A stretch of 37,656 nt of DNA from an uncultured Aureispira sp. GTDB lineage: Bacteria > Bacteroidota > Bacteroidia > Chitinophagales > Saprospiraceae. A program made the position numbers and the translations under genes. The stretch covers positions 1 through 37,656 of the forward strand of contig CALDEP010000043.1 in the NCBI GenBank assembly GCA_937942475.1, read 5' to 3'. The notes under the pieces are model-generated. The model was not told the origin of the DNA. It made no database searches and saw nothing but the letters and a program-made list of their open reading frames with translations. This document shows, piece by piece, positions 9,539-17,925 of this stretch. Position 1 is the stretch's first letter. Every line of letters starts with the position of its first letter.

Positions 9539-11938
9539 TTATCCTTTGGTTTTAATCACCTTGATGGTTTTGCTTCCAATTCGAATAAAATAAATACCAG
9601 CTTCCCAACGGTCGCCTAACTCTAAACTTCCAGCAGTAGCAGGAACCATTCGTTTTTCGATGCTTTGTCCTAAAGCATTATAAACTTCCAAAGGAATATT
9701 TTCAAGGGTATTATTATCAATAGTATAATCAATTCTAATGTTTTGCACAAATGGATTTGGATAATATTGAACGTCTATAGCTTCCGCAGAAATAAGATGA
9801 ACAGATGTCGCGTTAGAGTCAGATATTTCAAATAAATCCACTAAAGATTCCAAAGCGGTTCCACTAGCATCATTTACTTGGAAGTAAACACGCATATTAT
9901 TCGTCAAGCTAATATAATTAGCAATAGAAATAGATTGTTTTGCCGACCAACTGTATTGAGGATCTGTTGTGCTGGCAAGTGTTACCGTATCCGTGCCGTT
10001 TGTCATATAAACCTCAAAAGAGTCAAGGTCACTAGCAGGCCAGTTTACATTAAAAAAGTAATGATAATTTAGAATAGGATTGGTGATGCCCGTTAAGTCC
10101 ATCACAGGCGAAACAATTGTAGTTGCACCATTGTCAACGTCATCCAAACCATGTGTTCCATTCCCATTATTACCAGTAATCAAGCAATAATCGCCAATAT
10201 CGCCTATCAAATCGCCTTCTTCTGGAAGAACACTACCTTGCCAAGTCGAAACGGGTGCAGGAATGCCACGAACCCAATTTCCAGTGGTGGCATCTCCAAA
10301 TTCTGACCAAGCATAATCAAGGACAAACTCATCTTTGTACCCTTGACGTAATGGATAAACTTGTGCAGGAATCGCAGTAGAATCTAAGGCGACTAAATTA
10401 AATAGCTTTGCATGATGTCCCCAATTTCCTGCAATGACTTCGTAATTATTATCAGGATAAATCACAACACTAAAGTTACCATTTGCATCAGCCGTAGTTG
10501 TATATTCGTATAAAGAACTCTGTAAGTGAACAATAGCATTAGAGATTCCAGTTGTAGGATTGATGCTGTCCACTACTTGCCCTGTTAAAGTAAAGGCAAC
10601 AGCAGGAACCAAGGCTACATTTTGTGTGGTAACAACACCATTGCTTAAGGTAACGGAAATAACTTGAGGAATATAGCCTGCTTTCTTGAACTCTACATCG
10701 TAGGTTCCAGAAACGCCCATTCCTGTTTTATAAACACCACTAAAATCCGTTTCGTCATTAGAGTAGGTATTTAATATTTCTACGTCAACGTCAAATAAAA
10801 CCGCAGAAGTCATTTGATCGGTCACAATCCCTTCCAACCAACAAGCACGTTGGTAATTTGGTTGTAATACATGTAAGCCTGTGTTAATGTCAGAAATCAA
10901 GATCACGCCAGAAGGCAAATAAGGATAAGCTCCCCATGCACCATAAAAACCAGTAGATGGCGTCAAATTATAAGTATCATAACGTCCTACTTCAATCAGG
11001 TTATCAGGACGACTTGCGTCAATGACAATTAATCCATCCGTATAATAAGAAGTCACTAAATAATCATTGAAAGTGTGTGTATTGTGTGGAATGGTATTCG
11101 GATTGGGCGTTCTATAACGATCCAATTCTCGGATGTTTCCTAAGTCAGAGACATCAAAACTACCTACCCAAGCATTGGATTTTTCATCGGTCGTAAATAA
11201 GGCATTTCCATCGTCTGAAATCCAAACATTGTGCGCAAAGTCACGAGGCGTAGATTGATTTCCAATCATTACTAGATTGTTTTTATCACTAACATCGTAA
11301 GCGGAGAAGGTTCCAGCATTGATATCAGAAGTCCAGAGCGTATCGCCTCTAGCGTAAGCATCATGTGCATAGATCGGTAGTGTTGCTCCCATCAAGATAG
11401 GAGAACCAGGAGTGGTGTTTACATCTAAGATAAATGTTTCCCCTGTATTAATATTACTACCTGCAATATAACAAAAACCAGCCTCGTCTATATATAAGTT
11501 ATGTGCTTTTCGGAGCGTGTCTGTTGCGTTGTTAATCGTAAGCTCTGGTTGCCAAAATTGATAAGTAGGCGTGCCACTAGGTAGCGGAGATAAATCAATG
11601 ATCAACAAACCATCGCTTCCTTGGTCAGAAGTTACATAAGCAAAATCGCCCCAAGTTTTTAAATCACGCCAAATAGAGGTTACCCCAGGAATGAACAAAA
11701 CTTCTGTCGGCGCACTAGGATTTGCCAAACTTACAATGGATGTTCCCGTTCGAGTTCCAACCAAAGCATACTCGACACCTGTTCCATCTACATAACCCCA
11801 AATGTCATTTAATTCCTGTGTGTAAGGAAGATTACTGACCGATGTTACGTTTAAATCTGAAATTTGTGCTTGACTAGAGCAAGAATAAAATAAAATTGCA
11901 AGAAAAAAGAATAAGGACTTTGTACTATGATTTTTCAT
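9539..11938 (-). CDS. Choice-of-anchor B family secreted protein with T9SS C-terminal sorting domain (copy 1)
   Basis: This 799-residue protein has the same domain order as its downstream neighbour at 6969-9305: signal peptide, LVIVD-type propeller (about 25-370, with ELNDIWGYVDGTGVEYALVG and IWRDLKTWGDFAYV), carboxypeptidase-regulatory-like domain starting at RACWLEGIVTD, a second such domain, and a T9SS type A tail (YYPNPFVQNIRIDY ... AGIYFIRIG). The two share long near-identical blocks, for example AHNVWISDDGNALFTTDEKS against CHNLWTSDDGQTLFTTDEKS, so they come from tandem duplication. The signal region contains FYSC, which resembles a lipobox, but the T9SS tail and the SQAQ cleavage site make SPI processing more likely. 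The start at 11938 is the ATG directly before the hydrophobic signal. Confidence 0.9.
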   Translation of the reverse strand: MKNHSTKSLFFFLAILFYSCSSQAQISDLNVTSVSNLPYTQELNDIWGYVDGTGVEYALVGTRTGTSIVSLANPSAPTEVLFIPGVTSIWRDLKTWGDFAYVTSDQGSDGLLIIDLSPLPSGTPTYQFWQPELTINNATDTLRKAHNLYIDEAGFCYIAGSNINTGETFILDVNTTPGSPILMGATLPIYAHDAYARGDTLWTSDINAGTFSAYDVSDKNNLVMIGNQSTPRDFAHNVWISDDGNALFTTDEKSNAWVGSFDVSDLGNIRELDRYRTPNPNTIPHNTHTFNDYLVTSYYTDGLIVIDASRPDNLIEVGRYDTYNLTPSTGFYGAWGAYPYLPSGVILISDINTGLHVLQPNYQRACWLEGIVTDQMTSAVLFDVDVEILNTYSNDETDFSGVYKTGMGVSGTYDVEFKKAGYIPQVISVTLSNGVVTTQNVALVPAVAFTLTGQVVDSINPTTGISNAIVHLQSSLYEYTTTADANGNFSVVIYPDNNYEVIAGNWGHHAKLFNLVALDSTAIPAQVYPLRQGYKDEFVLDYAWSEFGDATTGNWVRGIPAPVSTWQGSVLPEEGDLIGDIGDYCLITGNNGNGTHGLDDVDNGATTIVSPVMDLTGITNPILNYHYFFNVNWPASDLDSFEVYMTNGTDTVTLASTTDPQYSWSAKQSISIANYISLTNNMRVYFQVNDASGTALESLVDLFEISDSNATSVHLISAEAIDVQYYPNPFVQNIRIDYTIDNNTLENIPLEVYNALGQSIEKRMVPATAGSLELGDRWEAGIYFIRIGSKTIKVIKTKG

Positions 11939-12118
11939 GTAATAATTTAATTAATTGTTGTGTTTTTTATACTAAAAGTACTAAAAAACAACAAGTTAAA
12001 TGAAACGATGTTTTGTAATGTGGGGAGTTAAATGTTGGCCTAAATAGGAGTTTCGGCTTGTGAAGTTCTTTAAATATCGACAAAAAAATTAAAAAATTTT
12101 AAAAAAAACCTTAAAAAC

Positions 12119-12150
12119 TTTGTCAAAAAATAAATTGTGTCTTATATTTG
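12119..12150 (+). promoter_or_regulatory. Bacteroidota-type promoter of tRNA-Gly
   Basis: TTTG at 12119-12122 and TATATTTG at 12143-12150 are 20 bases apart. This matches the known -33 TTTG and -7 TAnnTTTG consensus. The tRNA begins 20 bases downstream. Confidence 0.75.
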
Positions 12151-12169
12151 CACTCGCAGAAAATGATCA

Positions 12170-12242
12170 GCGAAAATAGCTCAGCTGGTAGAGCACAACC
12201 TTGCCAAGGTTGGGGTCGCGAGTTCGAATCTCGTTTTTCGCT
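12170..12242 (+). tRNA. tRNA-Gly (anticodon GCC)
   Basis: A full cloverleaf can be folded in 73 bases. The acceptor stem is GCGAAAA (12170-12176) with TTTTCGC (12235-12241), discriminator T at 12242. The D arm contains AGCTCAGCTGGTAGAGC. The anticodon loop TTGCCAA carries GCC at 12203-12205 on a CAACC/GGTTG stem. The T arm is GCGAG-TTCGAAT-CTCGT. The 3' CCA is not encoded. Confidence 0.97.
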
Positions 12243-12249
12243 CTTTAAA

Positions 12250-12288
12250 AGTCTTCAAGATTTATGTCTTGAAGGCTTTTTCTTTTTT
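12250..12288 (+). terminator. Rho-independent terminator of the tRNA-Gly unit
   Basis: An 11-bp stem (AGTCTTCAAGA at 12250-12260 with TCTTGAAGGCT at 12267-12277, one G-T pair) has a 6-base loop and is followed by a T-rich tract. Confidence 0.85.
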
Positions 12289-12477
12289 ATGGTAATACTA
12301 AAATTTATCGTAAAATTAAATTTTAGAACAAGCTCTATTTTTTTCTTTGATTTTTAGTATTCTTCAAGGTGGTAGACTATCTTTGAATTGAAATTTTTAG
12401 TATTTTAAACAAGCCTAAAAATTTCATAAAATACAACCTAAAAAAACTACTCACTTTTATTTACTCCGATTGCTACT

Positions 12478-13899
12478 ATGGAAGAAATTAGCGTATTTGA
12501 TATCTTTAAAATAGGAGTAGGCCCTTCAAGTTCTCATACGATGGGACCTTGGGTAGCGGCTTTATCCTTTTTGAAGAAGGTCGGTGACCGAAAAATAATT
12601 ACCATTAAAGTCAAACTTTATGGTTCTTTGGCAAAAACAGGGCGAGGACATGGAACAGATATTGCTGTGATGTTGGGCTTGATGGGCTACGAACCTAAAA
12701 CGATTAAGACCAAAAAAATTGATCGTTACATTAAGCAAGTTGAACAAACGAATTTATTAAAAATTAGTAAACTCTATACCGTACCATTTATTCCAATTGA
12801 AAATATTGAGTTTATTTATAGAAATCTTCCTGCGCATCCTAATGCACTTACTTTTGTGGCGGTATTGGAAGATGAAACACTATTAGAGGAGACTTATTAC
12901 TCTATTGGAGGTGGTTTTGTCACGCAAGAGGGAGATCCAAATGTACGGCAAGAAAATCAAGAGCCAGAAAAGCCAAATTTTACTTATGCAATTAATACAG
13001 AAAAAGACCTCCTAAAATGGGTAAAAGAAACAGGTTTGTCTATTTCTGAGATTGTTATGAAGAATGAATTGACTTTGAGAAGTCGGAAAGATATTCGCAA
13101 AGGAATTTTGGAGATCTGGAATACCATGAAGGCTTGTATTCACAAAGGTTGTCATACTGAAGGTATCTTGCCTGGAGGTTTGGACGTGGAGCGACGGGCG
13201 TATCGATTTAATAATAAGTTATTAAATGGCGTGCAAACCAAGGACATAGATGATTGGATGCGTTTGATTCAAGTGGTTAATCCTAGTTTTAGTAATGTTG
13301 TCAACTGGACAAGTTGTTTTGCTTTGGCTGTGAATGAAGAAAATGCAGCCTTTGGACGTGTCGTAACAGCTCCAACAAATGGTGCTGCTGGTGTAATTCC
13401 TGCAGTTTTGATGTTTTATTTGTGTTTTTATCCAAATAAAGGCAATAAAGATGTGATTCGATTTATTTTGACGGCTTCTGAGATAGGGAGTTTGTTCAAA
13501 AAAGGATCGACCATATCGGCTGCTCTTGGCGGTTGTCAAGCCGAAATAGGTGTGTCTTCTGCAATGGCTGCGGCTGGATTGACAGAATGTTTGGGTGGAA
13601 CGCCTCAACAGGTTTTAATTGCTGCTGAAATTGCGATGGAACATCATTTAGGTTTAACTTGTGACCCCATTAATGGTTTGGTCCAAGTGCCTTGTATAGA
13701 ACGAAATACAATGGGAGCCATGAAAGCCTTGACGGCTTGTCAAATTGCCTTAACCAGTGATCCTACAAAAGCAAAAGTAACCTTGGATAATGTTATTAAG
13801 ACGATGAAAGAAACGGCTTTAGATATGAGTGATAAATATAAGGAAACTTCTGAAGGAGGCTTGGCAATCAATGTTTCTGTGCGTGTGCCAGAGTGTTAA
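12478..13899 (+). CDS. sdaA: L-serine ammonia-lyase, single-chain iron-sulfur type
   Basis: It converts L-serine to pyruvate and ammonia in the cytoplasm using a [4Fe-4S] cluster. The 473 residues cover both the beta domain ([20 protein letters not shown] at 5-24, the conserved SSSHT) and the catalytic alpha domain in one chain. Three cysteines have the family spacing for cluster binding: C353 (GGCQAEIG), C395 (LTCDPING) and C406 (VPCIERN). [10 protein letters not shown] (301-310) is also conserved. The start at 12478 places SVFDIFKIG at the usual N-terminal position. The gene stands alone after the tRNA terminator, with a 40-base hairpin about 100 bases downstream as a likely terminator. Length and motifs are complete, so it should be functional. 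Confidence 0.96.
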   Translation: MEEISVFDIFKIGVGPSSSHTMGPWVAALSFLKKVGDRKIITIKVKLYGSLAKTGRGHGTDIAVMLGLMGYEPKTIKTKKIDRYIKQVEQTNLLKISKLYTVPFIPIENIEFIYRNLPAHPNALTFVAVLEDETLLEETYYSIGGGFVTQEGDPNVRQENQEPEKPNFTYAINTEKDLLKWVKETGLSISEIVMKNELTLRSRKDIRKGILEIWNTMKACIHKGCHTEGILPGGLDVERRAYRFNNKLLNGVQTKDIDDWMRLIQVVNPSFSNVVNWTSCFALAVNEENAAFGRVVTAPTNGAAGVIPAVLMFYLCFYPNKGNKDVIRFILTASEIGSLFKKGSTISAALGGCQAEIGVSSAMAAAGLTECLGGTPQQVLIAAEIAMEHHLGLTCDPINGLVQVPCIERNTMGAMKALTACQIALTSDPTKAKVTLDNVIKTMKETALDMSDKYKETSEGGLAINVSVRVPEC

Positions 13900-14000
13900 T
13901 TTGCAATGAAAAACAAACAAAAGGAAGGTTTATAAATCCTAAAAAGATGGTTTAAAGGCTTAGATGTTCTTCAAAAGTCATAATTTTTGCATATATTGTG

Positions 14001-14054
14001 AGGTAATAAAAGGAGATTTGACGATCAAATTTTATTACCTAAGAATACTTTTTT
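14001..14054 (+). terminator. Long bulged hairpin, probable sdaA terminator
   Basis: AGGTAATAAA (14001-14010) pairs perfectly with TTTATTACCT (14031-14040). Inside it ATTTGA (14016-14021) pairs with TCAAAT (14025-14030), leaving a 5-base bulge. TTTTTT follows at about 14049. It lies about 100 bases after the sdaA stop. A processed or mobile hairpin element is the alternative. Confidence 0.5.
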
Positions 14055-14263
14055 GAACCATTTCGAAGCTAAACTGTTAATTTAAGCTAGGAATTGTCTC
14101 AAAAAGGTAAAAAAAAGATACAATTTTTAAAAAAAATATCTAACTTTATTTAATGGTTTTATTAAAGCATTATTTACCAGTCTAATCATTCTATTTTATA
14201 GATGGTTTGGTTTTTGAAATACTAGAAATAGAATTACTATTTAAAGACATATATCCTATAGCC

Positions 14264-14295
14264 TTTGTTTTTTCTGAAACAGAGGATAATATTTA
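14264..14295 (+). promoter_or_regulatory. Possible promoter of the small lipoprotein pair
   Basis: TTTG (14264-14267) lies 19 bases before TAATATTTA (14287-14295), which resembles but does not exactly match the Bacteroidota TTTG / TAnnTTTG signals. The downstream ATG is at 14338. Confidence 0.35.
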
Positions 14296-14337
14296 AAGTA
14301 CTTAACTATATTTAATAATTTAAAAAAAAGTTTTTAC

Positions 14338-14559
14338 ATGAAAGCGAATATATTACGTTTTTCTGCTGTATTACTAGTGTCTGCAACACTTTTTAGTTGT
14401 GGTGGTAGTGGGAAATCTGCAGAAGAAATTCAAGCAGAAGCACAAACAAAGTTTGATGAGGCGAAACTTGAACTAACAGAAGCAGCAGCAACAAATTGTG
14501 AATCTAATATGGCGGCATACACAACAGCAGCATTGGATTCTATAAAAATGGCAAATTAG
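14338..14559 (+). CDS. Small lipoprotein, 73 aa
   Basis: The signal MKANILRFSAVLLVSATLFS ends in lipobox LFSC, giving a lipidated Cys21. The mature part has only about 50 residues: a short Gly/Ser linker and then one amphipathic helix rich in Ala, Glu and Lys (EEIQAEAQTKFDEAKLELTE) with a single Cys (TNCES). It resembles in layout the helical part of the next gene, 57 bases downstream, which also has one Cys after an acidic helix. The pair may be a diverged duplication and may be co-transcribed. No family is recognised. A surface or periplasmic helical spacer protein of the Lpp kind is conceivable but unproven. Confidence 0.75.
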   Translation: MKANILRFSAVLLVSATLFSCGGSGKSAEEIQAEAQTKFDEAKLELTEAAATNCESNMAAYTTAALDSIKMAN

Positions 14560-14616
14560 TAGGCATACAACTAATTTGAATAATAATTTGAATAATCCAA
14601 AATCGATCTAAATATT

Positions 14617-15096
14617 ATGAAAAAATCAAGATTATATAAAATCAGTGCATTGTGCCTTACTTTTTTAGGTGCAGGTACTTTTATGGCATTTGATGATGCT
14701 CAAACTGACGAACAAAAAGTGGAAGCTGCTTACCAAGAATTGGTAACAACTTTTAACATGGAGCAAGACCAACTTTGTAAGACGCAAGCTTTAGCTGCTG
14801 CTCAGGCAGAGTATGCTCAAATGAATGCTAGTGCTGAATCTACAGGTGGTAATGATGCACCTGCTTCTTCTACTGGTGGTAATTCTCAACCTGCTTCTTC
14901 TAATCAAGGAGCAAGTGATAACACGCCTCCACCACCACCGCCACCACCAAAACCAACAACTGGTAAAGCTGGTAAAATGAGCGGTAGTACAGATGCTACA
15001 GCAGCGGACAAAAAAGGAAAAATGAGTGGTGATAGCAAATCTGGAACAGGGACAACTACTACAGATAAGAAAAAAGGTAAGATGGGTGGCAAATAA
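14617..15096 (+). CDS. Secreted small protein with polyproline and GKMSG repeats, 159 aa
   Basis: A signal peptide (MKKSRLYKISALCLTFLGAG) and an acidic helical segment (residues about 29-70, DEQKVEAAYQELVTTFNMEQ, one Cys in QLCKTQ) precede a low-complexity tail. The tail has two TGGN...PASS units, then eight consecutive prolines (PPPPPPPPKP, about residue 107), then three Lys-Gly-Lys-Met repeats (AGKMSG, KGKMSG, KGKMGG) ending in lysine. The eight prolines would normally require elongation factor P. Acidic head, disordered Ser/Pro middle and cationic tail suggest a protein that bridges the envelope to an anionic partner such as peptidoglycan or LPS; this is inference. It lies 57 bases after the 73-aa lipoprotein and is followed by a strong terminator, so it ends the transcript. 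Confidence 0.75.
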   Translation: MKKSRLYKISALCLTFLGAGTFMAFDDAQTDEQKVEAAYQELVTTFNMEQDQLCKTQALAAAQAEYAQMNASAESTGGNDAPASSTGGNSQPASSNQGASDNTPPPPPPPPKPTTGKAGKMSGSTDATAADKKGKMSGDSKSGTGTTTTDKKKGKMGGK

Positions 15097-15156
15097 ATGA
15101 TAATTTTTGCACCTTAATCTATCTTGTATTTCTACGCAAGAAACCAATAATTATAT

Positions 15157-15198
15157 AGCAGAATAGGTTCTTAAACGAACTTGTTCTGCTTTTTTTTT
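15157..15198 (+). terminator. Rho-independent terminator after the 159-aa gene
   Basis: A 14-bp stem (AGCAGAATAGGTTC at 15157-15170 with GAACTTGTTCTGCT at 15177-15190, two G-T pairs) with loop TTAAAC is followed by a run of eight T. Confidence 0.9.
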
Positions 15199-15407
15199 GA
15201 AGGTATTCGGAATACTATTAGTGCTATTCTAAGACGCTAAATCTATGCATAGGAGCGTGGTGAATCTATTTGACGAAGGAAGACGATAGGCTAGATCCTA
15301 CGAGAAGAAATGAGAGAAGTAATATTTGATCAAACCCTGTCTTTATAGAAATAAAGAGCAGAAGATATTTAGAATTAACGATTTTAAATATTCTGTTGGT
15401 TCTTTTG

Positions 15408-15440
15408 CAACTCGTTCACCACGTTCGTGGGAACAAGTTG
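15408..15440. repeat. REP-like palindromic hairpin
   Basis: CAACTCGTTC (15408-15417) pairs with GAACAAGTTG (15431-15440), with one mismatch or wobble. Inside it CCACG (15419-15423) pairs with CGTGG (15426-15430) around a TT loop, with one bulged A at 15418. It has no T run and does not look like a terminator. Confidence 0.6.
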
Positions 15441-15558
15441 TGGAGTTTAACACATAGGCTATCTTTCTAACAAGTCTGTCTTTACGTTTGTTAAGAGAGC
15501 TGGGGAGAGTTGTGAAAGAACGATTATGTTTTTTTAGCAGAGTCTAAGATTCTTAAAA

Positions 15559-15628
15559 AGGGCATCGCCCTGACACCATTTCTAAAAAACAAACAAAAGG
15601 AAAAAGGAGCATCGCTCCGACACCATTT
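15559..15628. repeat. Two tandem short hairpin repeats (GCATCGC...GACACCATTT)
   Basis: Copy 1 at 15559-15582 is AGGGC-ATC-GCCCT followed by GACACCATTT. Copy 2 at 15606-15628 is GGAGC-ATC-GCTCC followed by the same GACACCATTT. The two stem differences are matched on the opposite arm, so pairing is kept in both. Confidence 0.65.
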
Positions 15629-15812
15629 GTCAGAGAAATAACATCATCGAAATACAAAATGAGGCATCTCTGCCCTTTTGTTCTTATCTTCATCACGTAT
15701 GAGTGGGGACGAAGTGATGCTTCTTGTAGGCTAGGCAGGCTATGCTAAAAAATCAACGGAGTATTATTAATTATTACTTAATTCTAAACAACTTCGCTTA
15801 TTAAAGGACAAA

Positions 15813-15849
15813 AAAAACTGAATATGCATCAAATGCATATTCAGTTTTT
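15813..15849 (-). terminator. Terminator of the EGF-like lipoprotein gene
   Basis: A perfect 17-bp stem (AAAAACTGAATATGCAT at 15813-15829 with its complement at 15833-15849) has a 3-base loop. On the minus strand it ends in a run of T. It lies just downstream of the gene ending at 15882 and might also stop plus-strand transcription. Confidence 0.85.
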
Positions 15850-15881
15850 AATTTATTCTAAATGGAAGTTAAACAATTTTC

Positions 15882-16448
15882 TTATTGTTTAACCCAAGTA
15901 GATGTACAAGTATCTCTAGTGATGTTAGCTGGATCTGTTTCATCAGAAACAACGTATTGAATGCTAATTGTGTTTCCAGAAAGTGTTCCAGTACCAATAG
16001 ACTCTACAAAGTAACTGTCACTATCTGGCTCTTGACGAGCAATAGTGAATTCATTTGAAGTAGTAACGTTTCCAACTACAGCATTAGTAAATAAAGCCCA
16101 AAAGTTAGTAACGTTAAAGTCCATAACACTAGCACTTGCATTTGCAGCAGTTACTGTATAACTAGCAGTTCCACTGTTAGTACAAGCATCAGAAACTGTC
16201 CAGCTACCGATGAATTTCGTACGCATTTCGATGTTACAAGCACCTGAAGTATCTTGCTCATAACCAGCGTCACAAATACAAAGACCTTCTGTACAAGTAC
16301 CACCAATACCACAATCTACATCTTCACATGGATCAACACAAACACCGTCAACACAAGTACCAACAGTACAAACTACGTCTTCACATTTGTCTGTGTTACA
16401 AGAAAAAGCAAGAGATGCAGCTAAAAATAAAATGATTAAATTTTTCAT
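15882..16448 (-). CDS. Cys-rich EGF-like lipoprotein with lipocalin-like C-terminal domain, 188 aa
   Basis: The signal MKNLIILFLAASLAFS ends at lipobox AFSC, so Cys17 should be lipidated. Residues about 22-72 form two tandem short Cys modules of EGF-like type (CEDVVCTVGTC, CEDVDCGIGGTC, then CICDAGYEQDTSGAC). From about residue 76 (RTKFIGSWTVSDAC) a beta-rich domain follows that resembles the small lipocalin-like domains of Bacteroidota lipoproteins, ending at TCTSTWVKQ. It is probably a surface lipoprotein; no ligand can be inferred. The gene stands alone with its own strong terminator. Codon use in the Cys region is notably uniform (TGT), as expected for this genome. Confidence 0.8.
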   Translation of the reverse strand: MKNLIILFLAASLAFSCNTDKCEDVVCTVGTCVDGVCVDPCEDVDCGIGGTCTEGLCICDAGYEQDTSGACNIEMRTKFIGSWTVSDACTNSGTASYTVTAANASASVMDFNVTNFWALFTNAVVGNVTTSNEFTIARQEPDSDSYFVESIGTGTLSGNTISIQYVVSDETDPANITRDTCTSTWVKQ

Positions 16449-16909
16449 AATGTCATTAAAAGTTTAAAACTAAATAAAAAAAAGCGTTAAAATATATTTG
16501 TTCGTATAGGCATAAATCGCCTAAAGCCAAATCTTCTACAAATATCCTGCTAAAGTACGATTCTAATGGGAATTTCTATAAATTATCTTAAATATATATG
16601 ATATTAAGTTAAAAAAAAGCTAAAAAAGCTAGTTTTTGAGTCTAAAATGAATGTAATAATTGATCTATGTACAGTACAAAAGTTTTTTTATCTAATAAAA
16701 TCTAACAGCGCAGCGATCTTCTCCCTAGTCTTGAGTAGATTTAAGTGCTAAAATATTTCCAATTATTTTTTGTCCTGTACGTATATTGTTATTATAACTA
16801 TATCTTTTTGACTAAACTTAATTATGATGGATTATTCTAGAAATAAAAAATGCTTCCCTTTTTAGGTTAATTTTTTTGATAGGGGTATCGTGCAAAAGAA
16901 AAAACAAGT
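16449..16909 (-). other. Intergenic region between the EGF-like lipoprotein and the TauE-like permease
   Basis: No coding frame, repeat or convincing hairpin is visible. The part next to 16448 must carry the lipoprotein promoter, but no good TTTG / TAnnTTTG pair could be identified. No terminator is seen for the permease gene. Confidence 0.5.
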
Positions 16910-17650
16910 TTACAAGGCTAAATTAATAGCCTTAACAATTAATAAGAAGCCAGAAACCAACATCAATAAATAAACGTATCGATTAAAGTCTTTAGGGTTA
17001 GAAATGGAACTGTTAATCTTTTTTCCAATTGGTATTGCCAAAAGCATAGATGGAAGTGCCAATAGATAATAAGACCCAATCAATGGATTGGTATAGGAGC
17101 CAACATATATGTGGCTGGCAATAATAATACAATTTACATATAAAAAATAAGCTTGCAAAGTAACTCTAAAAATACTGGGTTCCCATTGTCGCAAAGTGGC
17201 GTAGATAACTGCTGGCGGTCCAGAAATATTACAGGCTCCTGCAAACAAGCCTGAAAGTGCGCCAAAAATAGGGGCTGTTTTATTATTTTTCAATTTTGGA
17301 AGGGTAGGAGCTTTTAGGTTATAAATAGAAAAAGCAATGATACAGATTCCTAAAACTATTTTTATAATAATTTCAGGACCGTATTTATTCAAATAAACAC
17401 CAATTGGAACAATTAATGTGGCAGATAAAGCCAAGGGAATTAAGCTTTTGACTTGAATTTCTTTTCTTCCTTGAAGAACGATATAAATGCCTGACGTTAA
17501 AAATAAAAGAGGAATTAAGGGACCAAGTGTGTTGAGGTCAAAAACTAAAGAAAGTAAAGGCATGCTTGTTAGCGCAAACCCAAAACCAAAAGAGGAGTTA
17601 ACTAAACTGCCCAAAAAAATAACCATCACTAAGTAAACAGTTGTCTCCAT
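16910..17650 (-). CDS. TauE/SafE family membrane transporter (sulfite-exporter-like)
   Basis: This is a membrane protein of 246 residues with about eight hydrophobic segments and the TauE/SafE hallmark at the N-terminus (GSLVNSSFGFGFALTSMPLL). A second half starts with GALSGLFAGACNISGPPAVIY, the repeated family signature. Known members export small organosulfur anions or related acids across the inner membrane; the substrate here is unknown. The frame stays open to an ATG at 17725, but I chose the ATG at 17650 because METTVYLVMVIF begins the first membrane segment as in relatives, while the extra 25 residues are basic and unlike the family. It is divergent from the glycosidase array and not obviously connected with it. 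Confidence 0.85.
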   Translation of the reverse strand: METTVYLVMVIFLGSLVNSSFGFGFALTSMPLLSLVFDLNTLGPLIPLLFLTSGIYIVLQGRKEIQVKSLIPLALSATLIVPIGVYLNKYGPEIIIKIVLGICIIAFSIYNLKAPTLPKLKNNKTAPIFGALSGLFAGACNISGPPAVIYATLRQWEPSIFRVTLQAYFLYVNCIIIASHIYVGSYTNPLIGSYYLLALPSMLLAIPIGKKINSSISNPKDFNRYVYLLMLVSGFLLIVKAINLAL

Positions 17651-17820
17651 TGTATTTATTATTAAGAATAAAGGTTCTTTGACCACTCGTAGAACTCTAT
17701 CATGACTGAAAGGAATAATCAGCAAAGCTAATGTGTGTTCACCAAAGAATGAGCATAAAAAATGCTTTACACTACTAAAGTAATACCTTATTAGATGATT
17801 TGTTTTTTTTTGTTAAAAAT

Positions 17821-17838
17821 TTTGGACTTAAGCCCAAA
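17821..17838. promoter_or_regulatory. Near-perfect 18-base palindrome upstream of the glycosidase array
   Basis: TTTGGACTTAAGCCCAAA is self-complementary except for one mismatched position in each half. It lies 88 bases before the second ATG of the first GH113-like gene and in the divergent spacer shared with the permease, where an operator would be expected. No regulator is encoded nearby. Confidence 0.3.
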
Positions 17839-17925
17839 TTAGAGTTCTTTGAAAAAGGATGCCACTAAATAAGAATAAAAGACCCCCATTTTATACTATT
17901 TATGTACGTTCTTAATCCAATTATC

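Larger units (their letters stand above)
13900..14337 (+). other. Intergenic region after sdaA
   Basis: No reading frame here looks coding. The region holds one strong hairpin (14001-14040) and, in its last 80 bases, a promoter-like pair upstream of the small lipoprotein gene. The rest is about 75-80% A+T without clear repeats. Confidence 0.6.
15199..15812 (+). other. Non-coding block of hairpin repeats
   Basis: About 600 bases without a believable gene on either strand. It contains a 33-base near-perfect hairpin (15408-15440), two copies of a short hairpin repeat (15559-15582 and 15605-15628) and a weaker third relative near 15662 (GAGGCATCTCTGCCC). Local GC is higher than in the flanking spacers. 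Confidence 0.6.

Noticed and set aside
12148-12357. Open frame overlapping the tRNA-Gly and its terminator
   Set aside because: The tRNA cloverleaf and terminator explain the sequence; the peptide is not protein-like.
13222-13608. Minus-strand open frame of 128 codons inside sdaA
   Set aside because: It lies entirely within the clearly coding sdaA frame and its translation has no domain-like character.
14791-15147. Minus-strand frames rich in Trp/Arg or Gly opposite the polyproline gene
   Set aside because: They are antisense products of the Pro, Ser and Lys codon runs of the real gene.
15199-15812. CRISPR-like array in the repeat-rich block
   Set aside because: The repeats are too few, have unequal spacing and are intrinsic hairpins. 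No cas genes are nearby.
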